NCBI GenBank assembly: GCA_021742025.1
Contig: JAIOWT010000002.1
Location: 1-41,717 of the forward strand
Direction of reading: 5' to 3'
DNA length: 41,717 bases
From: Candidatus Nanopelagicales bacterium
GTDB taxonomy: Bacteria > Actinomycetota > Actinomycetes > S36-B12 > UBA5976
Part shown: in pieces, positions 22,392 through 30,762 of the stretch
Numbering within the stretch: position 1 is the stretch's first letter
How the letters are laid out: each line of letters starts with the position of its first letter
The notes under the pieces: model-generated
The model's database searches: none
What the model saw: only the letters and a program-made list of their open reading frames with translations
What the model was told of the DNA's origin: nothing
Translations under genes and position numbers: made by a program

Positions 22392-23120
22392 TTAAAACAA
22401 GGTCTGATTAGTAATTAAATCCGCGGAATTGTTTCTTACATTTCCAACTGCGGGCGAAACTTCCCAGGTTTGAATATCAATCGATGGTGCAACATCCAAG
22501 ACATCATTAAGTGGGTTTGTTGGGGATTTTAGCCAGAGATCCTGCAACTCAGGAGTCACCAAAACTGGCATTCGATCATGGATGTAGGAAAAATCAGATC
22601 GAGCTTCCTGGGTCAAGATTGCCGCTGACCAAAGTAGTTGACCGTCTGGCTGTTTCCAGGATTCGTAAATACCAGCCAGTCCCAGCACGGATTCGTTGGG
22701 CGCTGAAAAGTAATACGGTGTCTTCTTGCCCGGACTTCCCTGCCATTCATACCAACCGTCAGCCGGAACAATGCATCTACGTTTCACCAATGCAGATCTA
22801 AACGAAGGTTTCTCGGCTGCCGTTTCACTTCGAGCATTAATCATTCGTGCACCGATTGCAGGATCCTTTGCCCAAGTTGGAACTAGTCCCCAGGTAAACG
22901 CCGCGAGCAAAGTTTCATCTTCCCGAGAAAGCACAGCAGGTATTTGGTGTGTTGGGGCAACATTGAAATTGGGTCCGAAGATCGCTGAATCAATTTGGCC
23001 TGCAGGGATGGTCGGTGTAGTTAGATCCGCAATCCGACCTTCGAGAACCGCAATGGCACTGACCTTAAATTGACTGGCAATCACTTTTGGATCAGTTTTT
23101 AACGTGAATCTTCCGCACAT
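22392..23120 (-). CDS. SRAP family abasic-site DNA-protein crosslinking protein (YedK/HMCES-like)
   Basis: The protein has 242 residues from the ATG at 23120; a GTG two codons earlier is rejected because the catalytic Cys must follow the initiator Met (MCGRFTLK). Family motifs are 'FNVAPTHQIPAVL', 'FTWGLVPTWAKDPAIGARMINARSETAAEKPSFRSALVKRRCIVPADGWYEW' with the conserved Asn and Glu, and 'SYIHDRMPVLVTP' with the catalytic His. After Met removal, Cys2 forms a stable thiazolidine crosslink with abasic sites in single-stranded DNA, protecting replication forks. It is divergent from aroA, with 35 nt between start codons. Confidence 0.93.
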   Translation of the reverse strand: MCGRFTLKTDPKVIASQFKVSAIAVLEGRIADLTTPTIPAGQIDSAIFGPNFNVAPTHQIPAVLSREDETLLAAFTWGLVPTWAKDPAIGARMINARSETAAEKPSFRSALVKRRCIVPADGWYEWQGSPGKKTPYYFSAPNESVLGLAGIYESWKQPDGQLLWSAAILTQEARSDFSYIHDRMPVLVTPELQDLWLKSPTNPLNDVLDVAPSIDIQTWEVSPAVGNVRNNSADLITNQTLF

Positions 23121-23142
23121 ATTCACCTAGTCTGCCAGCCGT

Positions 23143-23148
23143 TAGGCT
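23143..23148 (+). promoter_or_regulatory. Predicted -10 element (TAGGCT), leaderless
   Basis: TAGGCT ends 7 nt before the aroA GTG at 23156; no Shine-Dalgarno is seen. Confidence 0.5.
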
Positions 23149-23155
23149 AAGTGTT

Positions 23156-24436
23156 GTGCCTGATCTATGGAATGCTCCGAACCGGACCAACCCAGTAACA
23201 GCGCGGGTACGTATCCCAGGCTCAAAATCTTTAACAAATCGCTGGCTAATCATGGCTGCGATTTCAAGTGGTGAATGTCGGATCAACCATCCACTCCAGG
23301 CTCGTGACACTTTATTGATGGCCCAGGCGCTTTCAGTCCTGGGAAGTTCGGTTGAAATTCAAGATGATGCTTTTATCATCACCCCCGGTGAATCTTCTGA
23401 ATCAGTTCAGGTTGATTGCGGCCTAGCGGGCACAGTTATGAGATTTGTTCCACCTGTTGCCGCATTAAGTTCAGGCAACGTTAGATTCGATGGTGATCCA
23501 CACGCCCGAGTGCGGCCCATGAAGCAAATCATTTCAGCATTAAGAAATCTAGACGTTGAGATTAACGATGATGGTCGCGGCACTTTGCCCTTCACTGTCA
23601 CTGGAAAAGGCTTTGTACCTGGTGGAACCGTAACCATCGATGCATCGGAATCCTCACAATTCGTTAGCGCTCTTCTACTTGCCGGCTGTCGCTACGACGC
23701 TGGCGTAACTGTCGTGCATTCAGGCGCTGCTTTGCCATCGATGCCCCACATAGATATGTCTGTAGAAGTTTTGCGAGAACTCGGAATTCGCGTAGATGTC
23801 GACGTCAAAGATTCCAAGAACGCTAGCTGGACCGTTCACCCAGGAATTCCAAGATCTTTCAATGTAACGGTTGAACCAGACTTATCTAATGCTGCGCCAT
23901 TTCTCGCAGCCGCCTTAGTTTGCGGCGGCTCAGTAACTATTCCTGATTGGCCGCAGGAAACTACCCAAGCCGGAGACGCGCTAGTTTCGCTGCTTCCAAA
24001 AATGGGAGCAGCTGTAACCAGAGATGGCAATGATCTGACAGTAACTGGTGGGTCTGAAATTTCTGGAATTGATGTTGACCTGCATGATGTAGGCGAACTA
24101 ACTCCAGTGATCGCGGCACTGTGCGCACTTGCAACTGGGCCATCAACTCTGCGCGGAATTTCCCATTTACGTGGTCATGAAACAGATCGTCTGGCTGCGT
24201 TAGCTACTGAGATAAACAAACTTGGTGGCAACGTAACTGAAACTGCTGATGGATTACACATTGAGCCTACAAAACTGCATGGTGGACAATTTGCTACTTA
24301 TTCAGATCATCGAATGGCAATGGCAGGTGCAGTCTTAGGCCTAGCAATTCCAGATTTGGTTATTGAAGACATTGCAACAACTGGAAAAACTTTGCCAAAC
24401 TTTGCCAAGATGTGGCAAGAAATGGTTAGCGCGTGA
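23156..24436 (+). CDS. aroA: 3-phosphoshikimate 1-carboxyvinyltransferase (EPSP synthase)
   Basis: The 426-residue enzyme joins shikimate-3-phosphate and phosphoenolpyruvate in aromatic amino acid synthesis. Motifs visible in order: 'IPGSKSLTNRWLIMAAISSGE' for substrate binding, 'VDCGLAGTVMRFVPPVAALSSGNVRFDGDPHARVRPM' covering the active-site loop, 'ESSQFVSALLLAGCRY', and 'TYSDHRMAMAGAVLGL' near the C-terminus. The region that sets glyphosate sensitivity reads 'LAGTVMRF', a class with Gly replaced by the actinobacterial consensus. The GTG start is supported by a leaderless promoter. Its TGA overlaps the rsgA GTG by 4 nt. Confidence 0.95.
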   Translation: MPDLWNAPNRTNPVTARVRIPGSKSLTNRWLIMAAISSGECRINHPLQARDTLLMAQALSVLGSSVEIQDDAFIITPGESSESVQVDCGLAGTVMRFVPPVAALSSGNVRFDGDPHARVRPMKQIISALRNLDVEINDDGRGTLPFTVTGKGFVPGGTVTIDASESSQFVSALLLAGCRYDAGVTVVHSGAALPSMPHIDMSVEVLRELGIRVDVDVKDSKNASWTVHPGIPRSFNVTVEPDLSNAAPFLAAALVCGGSVTIPDWPQETTQAGDALVSLLPKMGAAVTRDGNDLTVTGGSEISGIDVDLHDVGELTPVIAALCALATGPSTLRGISHLRGHETDRLAALATEINKLGGNVTETADGLHIEPTKLHGGQFATYSDHRMAMAGAVLGLAIPDLVIEDIATTGKTLPNFAKMWQEMVSA

Positions 24437-25464
24437 GTCAATTCGACGAAGATTCCATCTCGGGTAGACCTACTCGAGGTAACACGAGGCGCCGAACTAA
24501 GGATCGACCAGATTTTTCTAAAGCCGAAATTGGCCAAGTAATTGGCGTAGATCGTGGACGAATCACTTGCTTGGTACCAGCAGGTGAGCTATTTGAAAAT
24601 CAAGTTCAAGTAACCACTGTCAAAGCTCGCGAACTCGGCCGTAAAGGCGTAGTAATTGGAGATCGAGTTCGACTGGTGGGTGACCTTTCTGGAACTGCCG
24701 ATACCTTGGCGCGGTTAGTTGAAATCATCGAGCGCGAAACGGTCTTGACCCGGACTGCGGATGACAGCGATCCGATCGAGCGAGTAATCGTTGCAAACGC
24801 CGATCAGATGGCTATCGTGACTGCAGCGGCAAATCCAGAACCGCGAATTGGATTAATTGATCGCGCACTTGTTGCCGCTTTCGAAGCTGGATTAGAACCG
24901 CTATTAATAATCACAAAAGTTGATTTAGGTTCGCCACAAGTAATTCTCGATAACTACGCCGGGATGGAATTACGACACATTGAAGTTAATCAAGAAACGG
25001 GAGCAGGAATTTCAGAGGTAAGGGATGCGCTCTCTGACAGAACTACGGTCTTCCTGGGACATTCTGGCGTTGGAAAATCAACGCTTGTGAATTCACTTGT
25101 GCCTGATGCATCGCGCATGACAGGTGAAGTAAATGATGTGACTGGTCGGGGAAAGCACACTTCCACATCTGCTCGAGCTATTCCACTGCCAAATGATTCT
25201 GGCTGGGTAATCGATACTCCGGGGCTACGTTCGTTTGGCCTAGCGCATGTAAAGCCAGAAGACATTATTGAGTCGTTTCCAGAATTGGTTGATGGTGCTA
25301 ACGAATGTCCAAGGGCATGTACACACGTGAATTCAGTTGGTCAATTCCCACCTGACTGTGCTTTGGATGAATGGGTTGGTCAAAATCACGCAGGTAGCGC
25401 GGGCCAAGGCCGACTTACCTCGCTTCGCAGACTTTTGTTTGCCCTCCAAACTCCTTCTAGCTAA
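24433..25464 (+). CDS. rsgA: Ribosome small subunit-dependent GTPase A
   Basis: The 343-residue protein is a circularly permuted GTPase. It has an N-terminal OB fold ('GQVIGVDRGRITCLVPAGELFENQVQVTTVKARELGRKGVVIGDRVRLVG'), then G4 'LLIITKVDL', G1 G209HSGVGKST217, G2/G3 'TSTSARAIPLPNDSGWVIDTPGLRSFGL', and a zinc site 'CPRACTHVNSVGQFPPDCAL'. It assists late maturation of the 30S subunit. The Lys of the usual 'NKxD' G4 motif is present as 'TKVD'. The start overlaps the aroA stop codon. The aroA-rsgA-hisN order is shared with mycobacteria and other actinobacteria. Confidence 0.95.
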   Translation: MSQFDEDSISGRPTRGNTRRRTKDRPDFSKAEIGQVIGVDRGRITCLVPAGELFENQVQVTTVKARELGRKGVVIGDRVRLVGDLSGTADTLARLVEIIERETVLTRTADDSDPIERVIVANADQMAIVTAAANPEPRIGLIDRALVAAFEAGLEPLLIITKVDLGSPQVILDNYAGMELRHIEVNQETGAGISEVRDALSDRTTVFLGHSGVGKSTLVNSLVPDASRMTGEVNDVTGRGKHTSTSARAIPLPNDSGWVIDTPGLRSFGLAHVKPEDIIESFPELVDGANECPRACTHVNSVGQFPPDCALDEWVGQNHAGSAGQGRLTSLRRLLFALQTPSS

Positions 25465-25517
25465 AACAAGTTGTCATCGCATTAGCAGTGTCGCTTCTTT
25501 CTCTCTGCCCAACCCAG

Positions 25518-25523
25518 TAGCGT
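25518..25523 (+). promoter_or_regulatory. Predicted -10 element (TAGCGT), leaderless
   Basis: TAGCGT ends 6 nt before the hisN ATG at 25530, so hisN can be transcribed independently of rsgA, 65 nt upstream. Confidence 0.5.
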
Positions 25524-25529
25524 GAAGTC

Positions 25530-26300
25530 ATGAACTCTGATCTTGAATTAGCACTGGAAATGGCTGTAATTGCAGACCAGCTAGCCATGTCTCGATATCG
25601 AGCGCTTGATCTGAGTATTGAAACAAAACCTGACTTCACTCCCGTCACTGAAGCAGACCGCGCAGTTGAAACGACATTGCGTGAGTTGCTTGCCAGCAAG
25701 CGTCCAAGTGACGGCGTGATTGGTGAAGAGTTTCCAAATACCAATGAAGCTGCGTCTCGAACTTGGATCATTGATCCAATCGATGCAACCAAGAACTATG
25801 TTCGCGGTGTTCCAGTTTGGGCAACCTTGATTGCACTAGCAGTTGATGGCAAACCTGAAGTTGGAGTAGTTTCGGCACCAGCAATGGGGCGACGATGGTG
25901 GGCTAGTCCTGAGGATGGCGCGTTCACTCAAGATGTGGATGGTTCAATTCGCTCGATCAATGTTTCGGCAGTTCGAGATTTAGCAGATGCTTCGTTTTCC
26001 TTCTCTGATTCTGTCGGCTGGGAAGCACTTGGTTCCAATGTGCTATCTCGCGTTACCTCTAACGTTTGGCGAAGTCGCGGTTACGGTGATTTTTGGTCAC
26101 ACTTGCTTGTGGCTGAGGGTGCAGTCGATATTGCAATTGAACCTGAGCTGCAGAGTTACGACATGGCTGCTTTCATAGCGATTGTGCTGGCTTCAGGTGG
26201 GAACGTTACTGGCGCCAATGGGCAGGATCCATTGATCGCTGGTCATGCAGTAACAACGAATGGTTTACTTCACGAAGTAGTTCTTGAACTAATCAAGTAA
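25530..26300 (+). CDS. hisN: Histidinol-phosphatase, inositol-monophosphatase family
   Basis: A 256-residue Mg2+-dependent phosphatase of the IMPase fold. Metal ligands are in 'DGVIGEEFPNT' and 'WIIDPIDATKNYVRGVPVWATLIAL', where DPIDAT replaces the DPxDGT common in true inositol monophosphatases and is usual for HisN. A third site is near 'GYGDFWSHLLVAEGAVDIAIEPELQSYDMAAFIAIVLASGGNVTGANG'. It would dephosphorylate L-histidinol phosphate in histidine synthesis, as shown for corynebacterial and mycobacterial orthologues at the same locus. The 3' end overlaps the convergent P450 gene by 12 nt. Confidence 0.9.
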   Translation: MNSDLELALEMAVIADQLAMSRYRALDLSIETKPDFTPVTEADRAVETTLRELLASKRPSDGVIGEEFPNTNEAASRTWIIDPIDATKNYVRGVPVWATLIALAVDGKPEVGVVSAPAMGRRWWASPEDGAFTQDVDGSIRSINVSAVRDLADASFSFSDSVGWEALGSNVLSRVTSNVWRSRGYGDFWSHLLVAEGAVDIAIEPELQSYDMAAFIAIVLASGGNVTGANGQDPLIAGHAVTTNGLLHEVVLELIK

Positions 26301-27623
26301 TCGAGAGATTCTTACTGGCATACCCGATACTGGTCGCAAAGTTACCGAAGCATCAATTGGAACTGGCGAAGTGTGTATCGCTTCAATGTTCCATGTCGTT
26401 GCGATGTGAGCCAGAATTTGTGAACCTTCAAGTCGCGCCATTTCTTTTCCAATACATAAGCGCGCGCCTGCACCAAATGGGATGTAGCCAACTTGCGGTA
26501 CGCCATTCTGGAAGCGATCTGGGATAAACGAATTAGGGTTCGCCCAAGCCTTTGGGTTTCGATGTACTAACCATGGACTCACGATCACAAGTGAATTGGC
26601 CGGGATCAAAACATCATCAACCGTTATGTCATTCATAGTTCGGCGAGTTATCACCCACGCTGGCGGATACAAGCGCAATGATTCATCGAATACGAGTTGA
26701 GCTCGCTTCGGATCTTCCTTAAGTTTTTGCAATTCATCGGGATTTGTTACTAGCAAATGCCAAGCCCATGTAAGTGCACTCGCGACGGTTTCGTGCCCAG
26801 CAACAATGAAGGTTGTGATCTCGTCTCGAATTTGCTTCTTAGTTAATGGAGTTTCCAAGTCTGGATCAAGCAAGACGTCAAGCATGTCCCGAATTGGCGC
26901 TTGGTCTGGAAGTTTATTCAATCCCCGAGAAACTAAAATTGCATCTACCGCTTTATCAAGGCGTTTGACAGCGCGTTTCATTTTTAGATTTGCAGGTGTT
27001 GGGAAAAACAGTGGCAGAGCTATCGGGTTTCGGGCCCGCGCGACCACGCCATGTAGCGCAGTTAGCGTGGCAGAAGTAATCTCGTCAACGTCGTCGTCTA
27101 CTTCAATTCCAAATAGGGCGCCACAAGTTATCTCAAGTGCCAAGCTCATCATCGCGTGATCAATGTCAATTATTGCTGAGCCATCTGATGTAAGCGGCCT
27201 CCACTGGTTATCAAGTTTTGCTAGACCCGCTTCGATGTGGTGCTCGGACAGGGCAATCATTTCTTTGTGGAATGCGGGCTGCAACATTCTTCGACGTGGC
27301 CGCCAAGCCTGGGTGTCAGCAGTTAGTAAGCCGTCGCCAGTAACAAGCGAAAGATTGTTGTATTGCAAAGTGCGTTTAGAAGTTTCATTGTGTTGGTTTA
27401 CTAGAACTTCTCGTGCCCCCTCAGGGGAACTGACTAAATATGTTGCTGGTTTGGGAATTGGAAACTGAACTACGTCCCCGAATTCCGCCCAAGTTAATTC
27501 AAGATACGTAAGAGGATCCGAAGTTATGGTTTTTATGTTTCGCAGCATTGCTCCGCCTTGCGGACCAATGGCAGTTACTGGAGTGTTCCAGCCATAACGC
27601 TTAGGAGTCTTCTTTGCGGACAC
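26289..27623 (-). CDS. Cytochrome P450
   Basis: The 444-residue enzyme has the haem-binding signature 'FGAGARLCIGKEMA' with thiolate Cys390, the I-helix 'FIVAGHETVASALTWAWHLL' for oxygen activation, and the K-helix ExxR in 'FDESLRLYPPAW'. The pattern 'AGHETVASALTWAW' and 'GAGARLCIG' is that of bacterial family members resembling CYP4/CYP102-type fatty-acid and alkane hydroxylases (Class II-like), not the shorter CYP105/CYP107 type; the substrate is unknown. No membrane anchor is apparent. The GTG start directly abuts the stop codon of the upstream transporter with no gap, so they are one operon. No ferredoxin gene is adjacent. Confidence 0.93.
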   Translation of the reverse strand: MSAKKTPKRYGWNTPVTAIGPQGGAMLRNIKTITSDPLTYLELTWAEFGDVVQFPIPKPATYLVSSPEGAREVLVNQHNETSKRTLQYNNLSLVTGDGLLTADTQAWRPRRRMLQPAFHKEMIALSEHHIEAGLAKLDNQWRPLTSDGSAIIDIDHAMMSLALEITCGALFGIEVDDDVDEITSATLTALHGVVARARNPIALPLFFPTPANLKMKRAVKRLDKAVDAILVSRGLNKLPDQAPIRDMLDVLLDPDLETPLTKKQIRDEITTFIVAGHETVASALTWAWHLLVTNPDELQKLKEDPKRAQLVFDESLRLYPPAWVITRRTMNDITVDDVLIPANSLVIVSPWLVHRNPKAWANPNSFIPDRFQNGVPQVGYIPFGAGARLCIGKEMARLEGSQILAHIATTWNIEAIHTSPVPIDASVTLRPVSGMPVRISRLLD

Positions 27624-28517
27624 TTACGAAGCAATCGATTCGGTGTTACGTCGCAATGGCAGTAGTCCCAGAACCAAAGAGCTACCAAGCAAGATGCATG
27701 CTGCGCCAATCAAGTCCGTCACAGTAACGTTCTCGCCCAAGAAAACTGCACCAACGATTACCGCTACTACCGGAACCATGAATTCAGTCGTTAGCGCCTT
27801 TGTTGCCCCGATTTCAGCAACCAATCGGAAGTACAGGATGTAAGCAAGTGAACTTGCGGTGGCTGCAAGTAAAAACAGCCAGCCAAAAGATGCAAAAGTT
27901 GGAGTCTTAACAATCGGAACTAAGAACATGATTGGCAGTAGGTAAAGCCCGCCGAAGGTAAAAGTGCCGATAGTTTGCTCCCAGGCACCGATGTGCTGGG
28001 CTTTGACTTTGGAATAATTCCCACCGAGTGCAAACCCGAACGAGGCGATAGTTGATCCTATGAATCCGAGCAAGAAGTCAATGTCTAGTGCTTGTGATGA
28101 GAGTCCGATAAGAATTACGACTCCCCCAAAACCAATCCATAATCCTAAAATCATCAGCTTGGTGTGTTTGGCTTTACCCCAAACTCTTTCGATTAACGCA
28201 CTGTAGAGCGGAATTGTTGTAACCAAGATGGCGGTAAGTGCAGTTCCGAGTTTTGAAAGTGCATAAGTCATGCCGCCAAGATTCATAGCAACCGAAGTGG
28301 CTCCCAAAATCGCAAAGTGCTTAGTGTCATTTACATCGTAAGTAAGTGCAACTTTCATTACCTTTGCCAAAATCAAAAGGATCAAAACTGCTGCAAATGC
28401 GCGAAAACTTACACCACCAACCCAGCCGAAGGTTTCAACGACCTTAGTGAGCCAAACAAATGAAAGTCCCCAGAACATGAATGTCCAGAAATACATATTT
28501 AGCTGGCGTGGCGTCAC
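27624..28517 (-). CDS. DMT superfamily (EamA) transporter
   Basis: The 297-residue protein has ten predicted transmembrane helices as two EamA repeats: the first runs through 'GVSFRAFAAVLILLILAKVM' and 'LGTALTAILVTTIPLYSALIERVW', the second through 'FLLGFIGSTIASFGFALGGNYSKV' and 'TTEFMVPVVAVIVGAVFLGENVTVTDLIGAACILLGSSLVLGLLPL'. EamA proteins generally export metabolites or amino acids through the cytoplasmic membrane. It precedes and is fused transcriptionally to a P450, so exporting a P450 product or importing its substrate is conceivable. It starts with GTG at 28517 behind a TAGAGT -10 element. Confidence 0.9.
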   Translation of the reverse strand: MTPRQLNMYFWTFMFWGLSFVWLTKVVETFGWVGGVSFRAFAAVLILLILAKVMKVALTYDVNDTKHFAILGATSVAMNLGGMTYALSKLGTALTAILVTTIPLYSALIERVWGKAKHTKLMILGLWIGFGGVVILIGLSSQALDIDFLLGFIGSTIASFGFALGGNYSKVKAQHIGAWEQTIGTFTFGGLYLLPIMFLVPIVKTPTFASFGWLFLLAATASSLAYILYFRLVAEIGATKALTTEFMVPVVAVIVGAVFLGENVTVTDLIGAACILLGSSLVLGLLPLRRNTESIAS

Positions 28518-28523
28518 GACTTA

Positions 28524-28529
28524 ACTCTA
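28524..28529 (-). promoter_or_regulatory. Predicted -10 element (TAGAGT), leaderless
   Basis: On the minus strand TAGAGT ends 6 nt before the transporter GTG at 28517. It lies in the 25-nt gap after the nucleoside hydrolase, so the transporter-P450 pair can be a separate transcription unit. Confidence 0.5.
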
Positions 28530-28542
28530 TCGGCGCAGAACT

Positions 28543-29499
28543 TCAGGTTCCCAATACATCAATCGCGTCGATCAACATGTTCCAGAATTTATCGACATCT
28601 AATTCCATTGCTACGTCAACATTCGCGGTTTGGCCAGTTATGCCATGCAAATCGACTACCGTAGCGCCTCGGGTAAGTTCACCGCTTAACTCAACTGAAA
28701 CTGGTGCTGAAACAAGTTTTGCAACTGACATGTCAATGATGATTGCTAACGCGACCGGATCGTGAACCGGAGGATCTGGCATCGCGAAAACGTCGCGGTA
28801 GGTATCAGCAAAGAACTTGAGTAAGTCAACAATTGTGTGGGCAAGATTGGTATCAAGGGCTGACATTCGATCCAAAATTTCAGGAGTAGCTAAAGCCTGA
28901 TGAGTAATGTTCAGACCAGACATGATCAGTGGCAAACCACTTCGGAGTACAACATCTGCAGCTTCTGGATCAGCCCAAATATTGAATTCAGCGTATGGAG
29001 TCCAATTCCCGCGTTCAGTACTGCCACCCATAAACGAAATATGTTCGATGCGATCGTGTAATTCTGGATGTTTTTGCAGAAACATTGCAATATTTGTGAG
29101 TGGGCCGGTAGGAATCAAAGTTACTTTTTGATCGCAATTAATAACCAAGTCAGCGATTAGTTCAACAGCAGTGAAAGAACTTAGTTCGAATGCTGGTTCA
29201 GGTAGTTCAGCTCCATCAAGTGCGCTCACGCCATGGATTGTTGGCGCCGCACTTGCTTTGCCTGCCATTGGATCATTGGCACCCTTAGCAATTGGAACGA
29301 CGATGTTGGCTAGAGCACAAACCCGCTGGGCGTTGTATGTGACTTTATCCAGAGAACCATTTCCTGAAACTGTAGTTATTCCCAGAAGTTCAACTGCAGG
29401 ATTGGCTGCCGCCAGCAGGATTGCCATCGCGTCATCATGCCCTGGATCGCAATCCAAAATGATGGGCGTAGGCAAAGTCATAAGGCCATTCTGTCGCAT
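28543..29499 (-). CDS. Nucleoside hydrolase (IunH family)
   Basis: The 318-residue enzyme has the family's N-terminal calcium-binding aspartate cluster D16CDPGHDD23, followed by 'LLGITTVSGNGSLDKVTYNAQRVC', 'HISFMGGSTERGNWTPYAEFNIWADPEAADVVLRSGLPLIMSGLNITHQAL', and a His/Asp near 'PPVHDPVALAII'. It hydrolyses ribonucleosides to base plus ribose, and the 'AEFNIWADPEAA' block is that of the pyrimidine/inosine-uridine group. It is a salvage enzyme in the cytosol. Its ATG at 29499 lies 2 nt after the DUF305 stop codon; a second in-frame ATG at 29481 is possible. The two genes appear to form an operon though their functions are unrelated. Confidence 0.9.
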   Translation of the reverse strand: MRQNGLMTLPTPIILDCDPGHDDAMAILLAAANPAVELLGITTVSGNGSLDKVTYNAQRVCALANIVVPIAKGANDPMAGKASAAPTIHGVSALDGAELPEPAFELSSFTAVELIADLVINCDQKVTLIPTGPLTNIAMFLQKHPELHDRIEHISFMGGSTERGNWTPYAEFNIWADPEAADVVLRSGLPLIMSGLNITHQALATPEILDRMSALDTNLAHTIVDLLKFFADTYRDVFAMPDPPVHDPVALAIIIDMSVAKLVSAPVSVELSGELTRGATVVDLHGITGQTANVDVAMELDVDKFWNMLIDAIDVLGT

Positions 29500-29501
29500 T
29501 C

Positions 29502-30122
29502 TTAGGAAGCGGCAGCAAGCAACTTAGTCATCTCCGCAATTTCAACGGCCTGAGACGAAACTATGTTTTTCGCCAGAGTATTTACCACTGAATTTGAACT
29601 TTCTGCTACTTCTCCTGCCATTGCAATTGCGCCATCATGATGTGCAATCATGCCCGTTAAATACAGCACATCGAATGCCGAATCTTTTGCAGCGGCAAGG
29701 GTGTCCATGTCGGCCTCATCCATCATGCCGTTGTCACCCATACCGTGACCCATGTTGTGACCTGGCATAACTGACTGTCCAGCGTCAGAGAGTAACTTGT
29801 TCATAAGATCAATCTCAGGTTGCTGTGCAGCCTCAATTCGGGCGGCTAGATCTAAAACTTCAGGATTCTTTGTGTTTGTAGTTGCAAGTTTTGACATTTC
29901 AATTGCCTGTTCGTGATGTGGGATCATCATTTGCAAAAACATGATGTCAGCCGCTGATAACGAGGACGCGGTGTCTGGCATTGCGCTTCCCATCATGCCG
30001 TCCGCACTTTGCGAATTTGCTGGCGCAGAGTTGCTGCTGTTCGAGCAAGCCGAAAGGGAAAACGCTGCGATTGCAACTATAGCTAGTACTTTAGGAAAAT
30101 TCTTGAACGCGGTTTGATTCAT
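29502..30122 (-). CDS. DUF305 family lipoprotein
   Basis: The 206-residue protein has a lipoprotein signal peptide ending in the lipobox LSAC (MNQTAFKNFPKVLAIVAIAAFSLSAC), followed by a low-complexity Ser/Asn linker. Two DUF305 repeats follow: 'DIMFLQMMIPHHEQAIEMSKLA' and 'DVLYLTGMIAHHDGAIAMAGEVAESS', each with the HH motif. A Met/His/Gly-rich stretch 'MPGHNMGHGMGDNGMMDEADM' lies between them. DUF305 proteins of this layout are thought to bind copper or other soft metals at the outer face of the membrane. It is led by a leaderless-type promoter at 30129-30134. Confidence 0.9.
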   Translation of the reverse strand: MNQTAFKNFPKVLAIVAIAAFSLSACSNSSNSAPANSQSADGMMGSAMPDTASSLSAADIMFLQMMIPHHEQAIEMSKLATTNTKNPEVLDLAARIEAAQQPEIDLMNKLLSDAGQSVMPGHNMGHGMGDNGMMDEADMDTLAAAKDSAFDVLYLTGMIAHHDGAIAMAGEVAESSNSVVNTLAKNIVSSQAVEIAEMTKLLAAAS

Positions 30123-30128
30123 AACTTC

Positions 30129-30134
30129 AACTTA
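30129..30134 (-). promoter_or_regulatory. Predicted -10 element (TAAGTT), leaderless
   Basis: On the minus strand TAAGTT ends 6 nt before the DUF305 ATG at 30122 and would drive DUF305 and the nucleoside hydrolase. Confidence 0.45.
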
Positions 30135-30268
30135 ACTCACATATTCTCTTCCAGCGACTCGTGCAGGTCAATTAACGGTTTGCTTTCATACAAGATTTAG
30201 CTAATAAATCTCTGATTTTTTTGTTGCGAATTGGGCGTACGCTCTTAGTAATAAGTAGGGAGATAATG

Positions 30269-30688
30269 ATGAGCGAAGATCTAACCAACCGCCTAGTTGT
30301 CGCAGTTGTAGAACGTAATGAAACTAAGGTCTGGCTTACAAATGCAGGGAAGGGCACCAAGCCCGAACTGATCCATCCACCTGTGCCCCGAAATATTCAT
30401 GTGCGCGAGGCCCAACACCATACTGGTCACGAAAGCGACAAAGCCGACAAGGCCTACTACGAAGAAGTCTCTAGAATTCTTGAACCAGCCGGAGAGATCC
30501 TTCTGGTTGGGCATGGAACTGGCAAGAGCAACGCAGTTCTGAAACTGATTCAACATCTTGAAAGACACCATGCCAATGTGGCAAACAAGATTGTTGGGTC
30601 ACTTGATATAAATGTCCCAGCAATGAGTGATGGCGAATTACTCGCCGCAGCCCGTCACTGGTTTGATGAACCAATTCATCGCCGCTAA
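30269..30688 (+). CDS. eRF1-like (baeRF/Vms1-type) domain protein
   Basis: The protein has 139 residues from the ATG at 30269, six bases after AGGGAG; an ATG three bases earlier is also possible. The sequence 'LVVAVVERNETKVWLTNAGKGTKPELIHPP' followed by 'EEVSRILEPAGEILLVGHGTGKSNAVLKLIQHLERHHANVANKIVGSLDINVPAMSDGELLAAARHWF' matches the bacterial release-factor-like group sometimes called translational machinery protein or host attachment protein. These share the eRF1 domain 2/3 fold and may act on stalled peptidyl-tRNA or ribosomes, but function is not established. The 'HHTGHESDKADKAYYEEV' linker is charged. It stands alone with 106 nt up to the DUF305 promoter. Confidence 0.6.
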   Translation: MSEDLTNRLVVAVVERNETKVWLTNAGKGTKPELIHPPVPRNIHVREAQHHTGHESDKADKAYYEEVSRILEPAGEILLVGHGTGKSNAVLKLIQHLERHHANVANKIVGSLDINVPAMSDGELLAAARHWFDEPIHRR

Positions 30689-30701
30689 ATCTTTAATTGT
30701 T

Positions 30702-30743
30702 ACTAGTTCCTAGGGCCTTGACTGTAAGGTTTTAGGAACTAGT
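30702..30743. repeat. Imperfect inverted repeat upstream of aconitase X
   Basis: Arms ACTAGTTCCTA (30702-30712) and TAGGAACTAGT (30733-30743) are exact complements over 11 bp. The interior extends the stem with G-U pairs and CCTT/AAGG (30716-30719, 30726-30729) around a 6-nt loop. It ends 19 nt before the acnX ATG, with a GGAG Shine-Dalgarno after it, and lacks a long T-run, so an operator or mRNA leader structure is more likely than a terminator. Confidence 0.65.
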
Positions 30744-30762
30744 TATTTCTGGAGAACAATTC

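Noticed and set aside
24433..24540. Independent promoter for rsgA
   Set aside because: The start overlaps the aroA stop codon (GTGA), and no TAnnnT hexamer lies at the usual distance, so translational coupling is sufficient.
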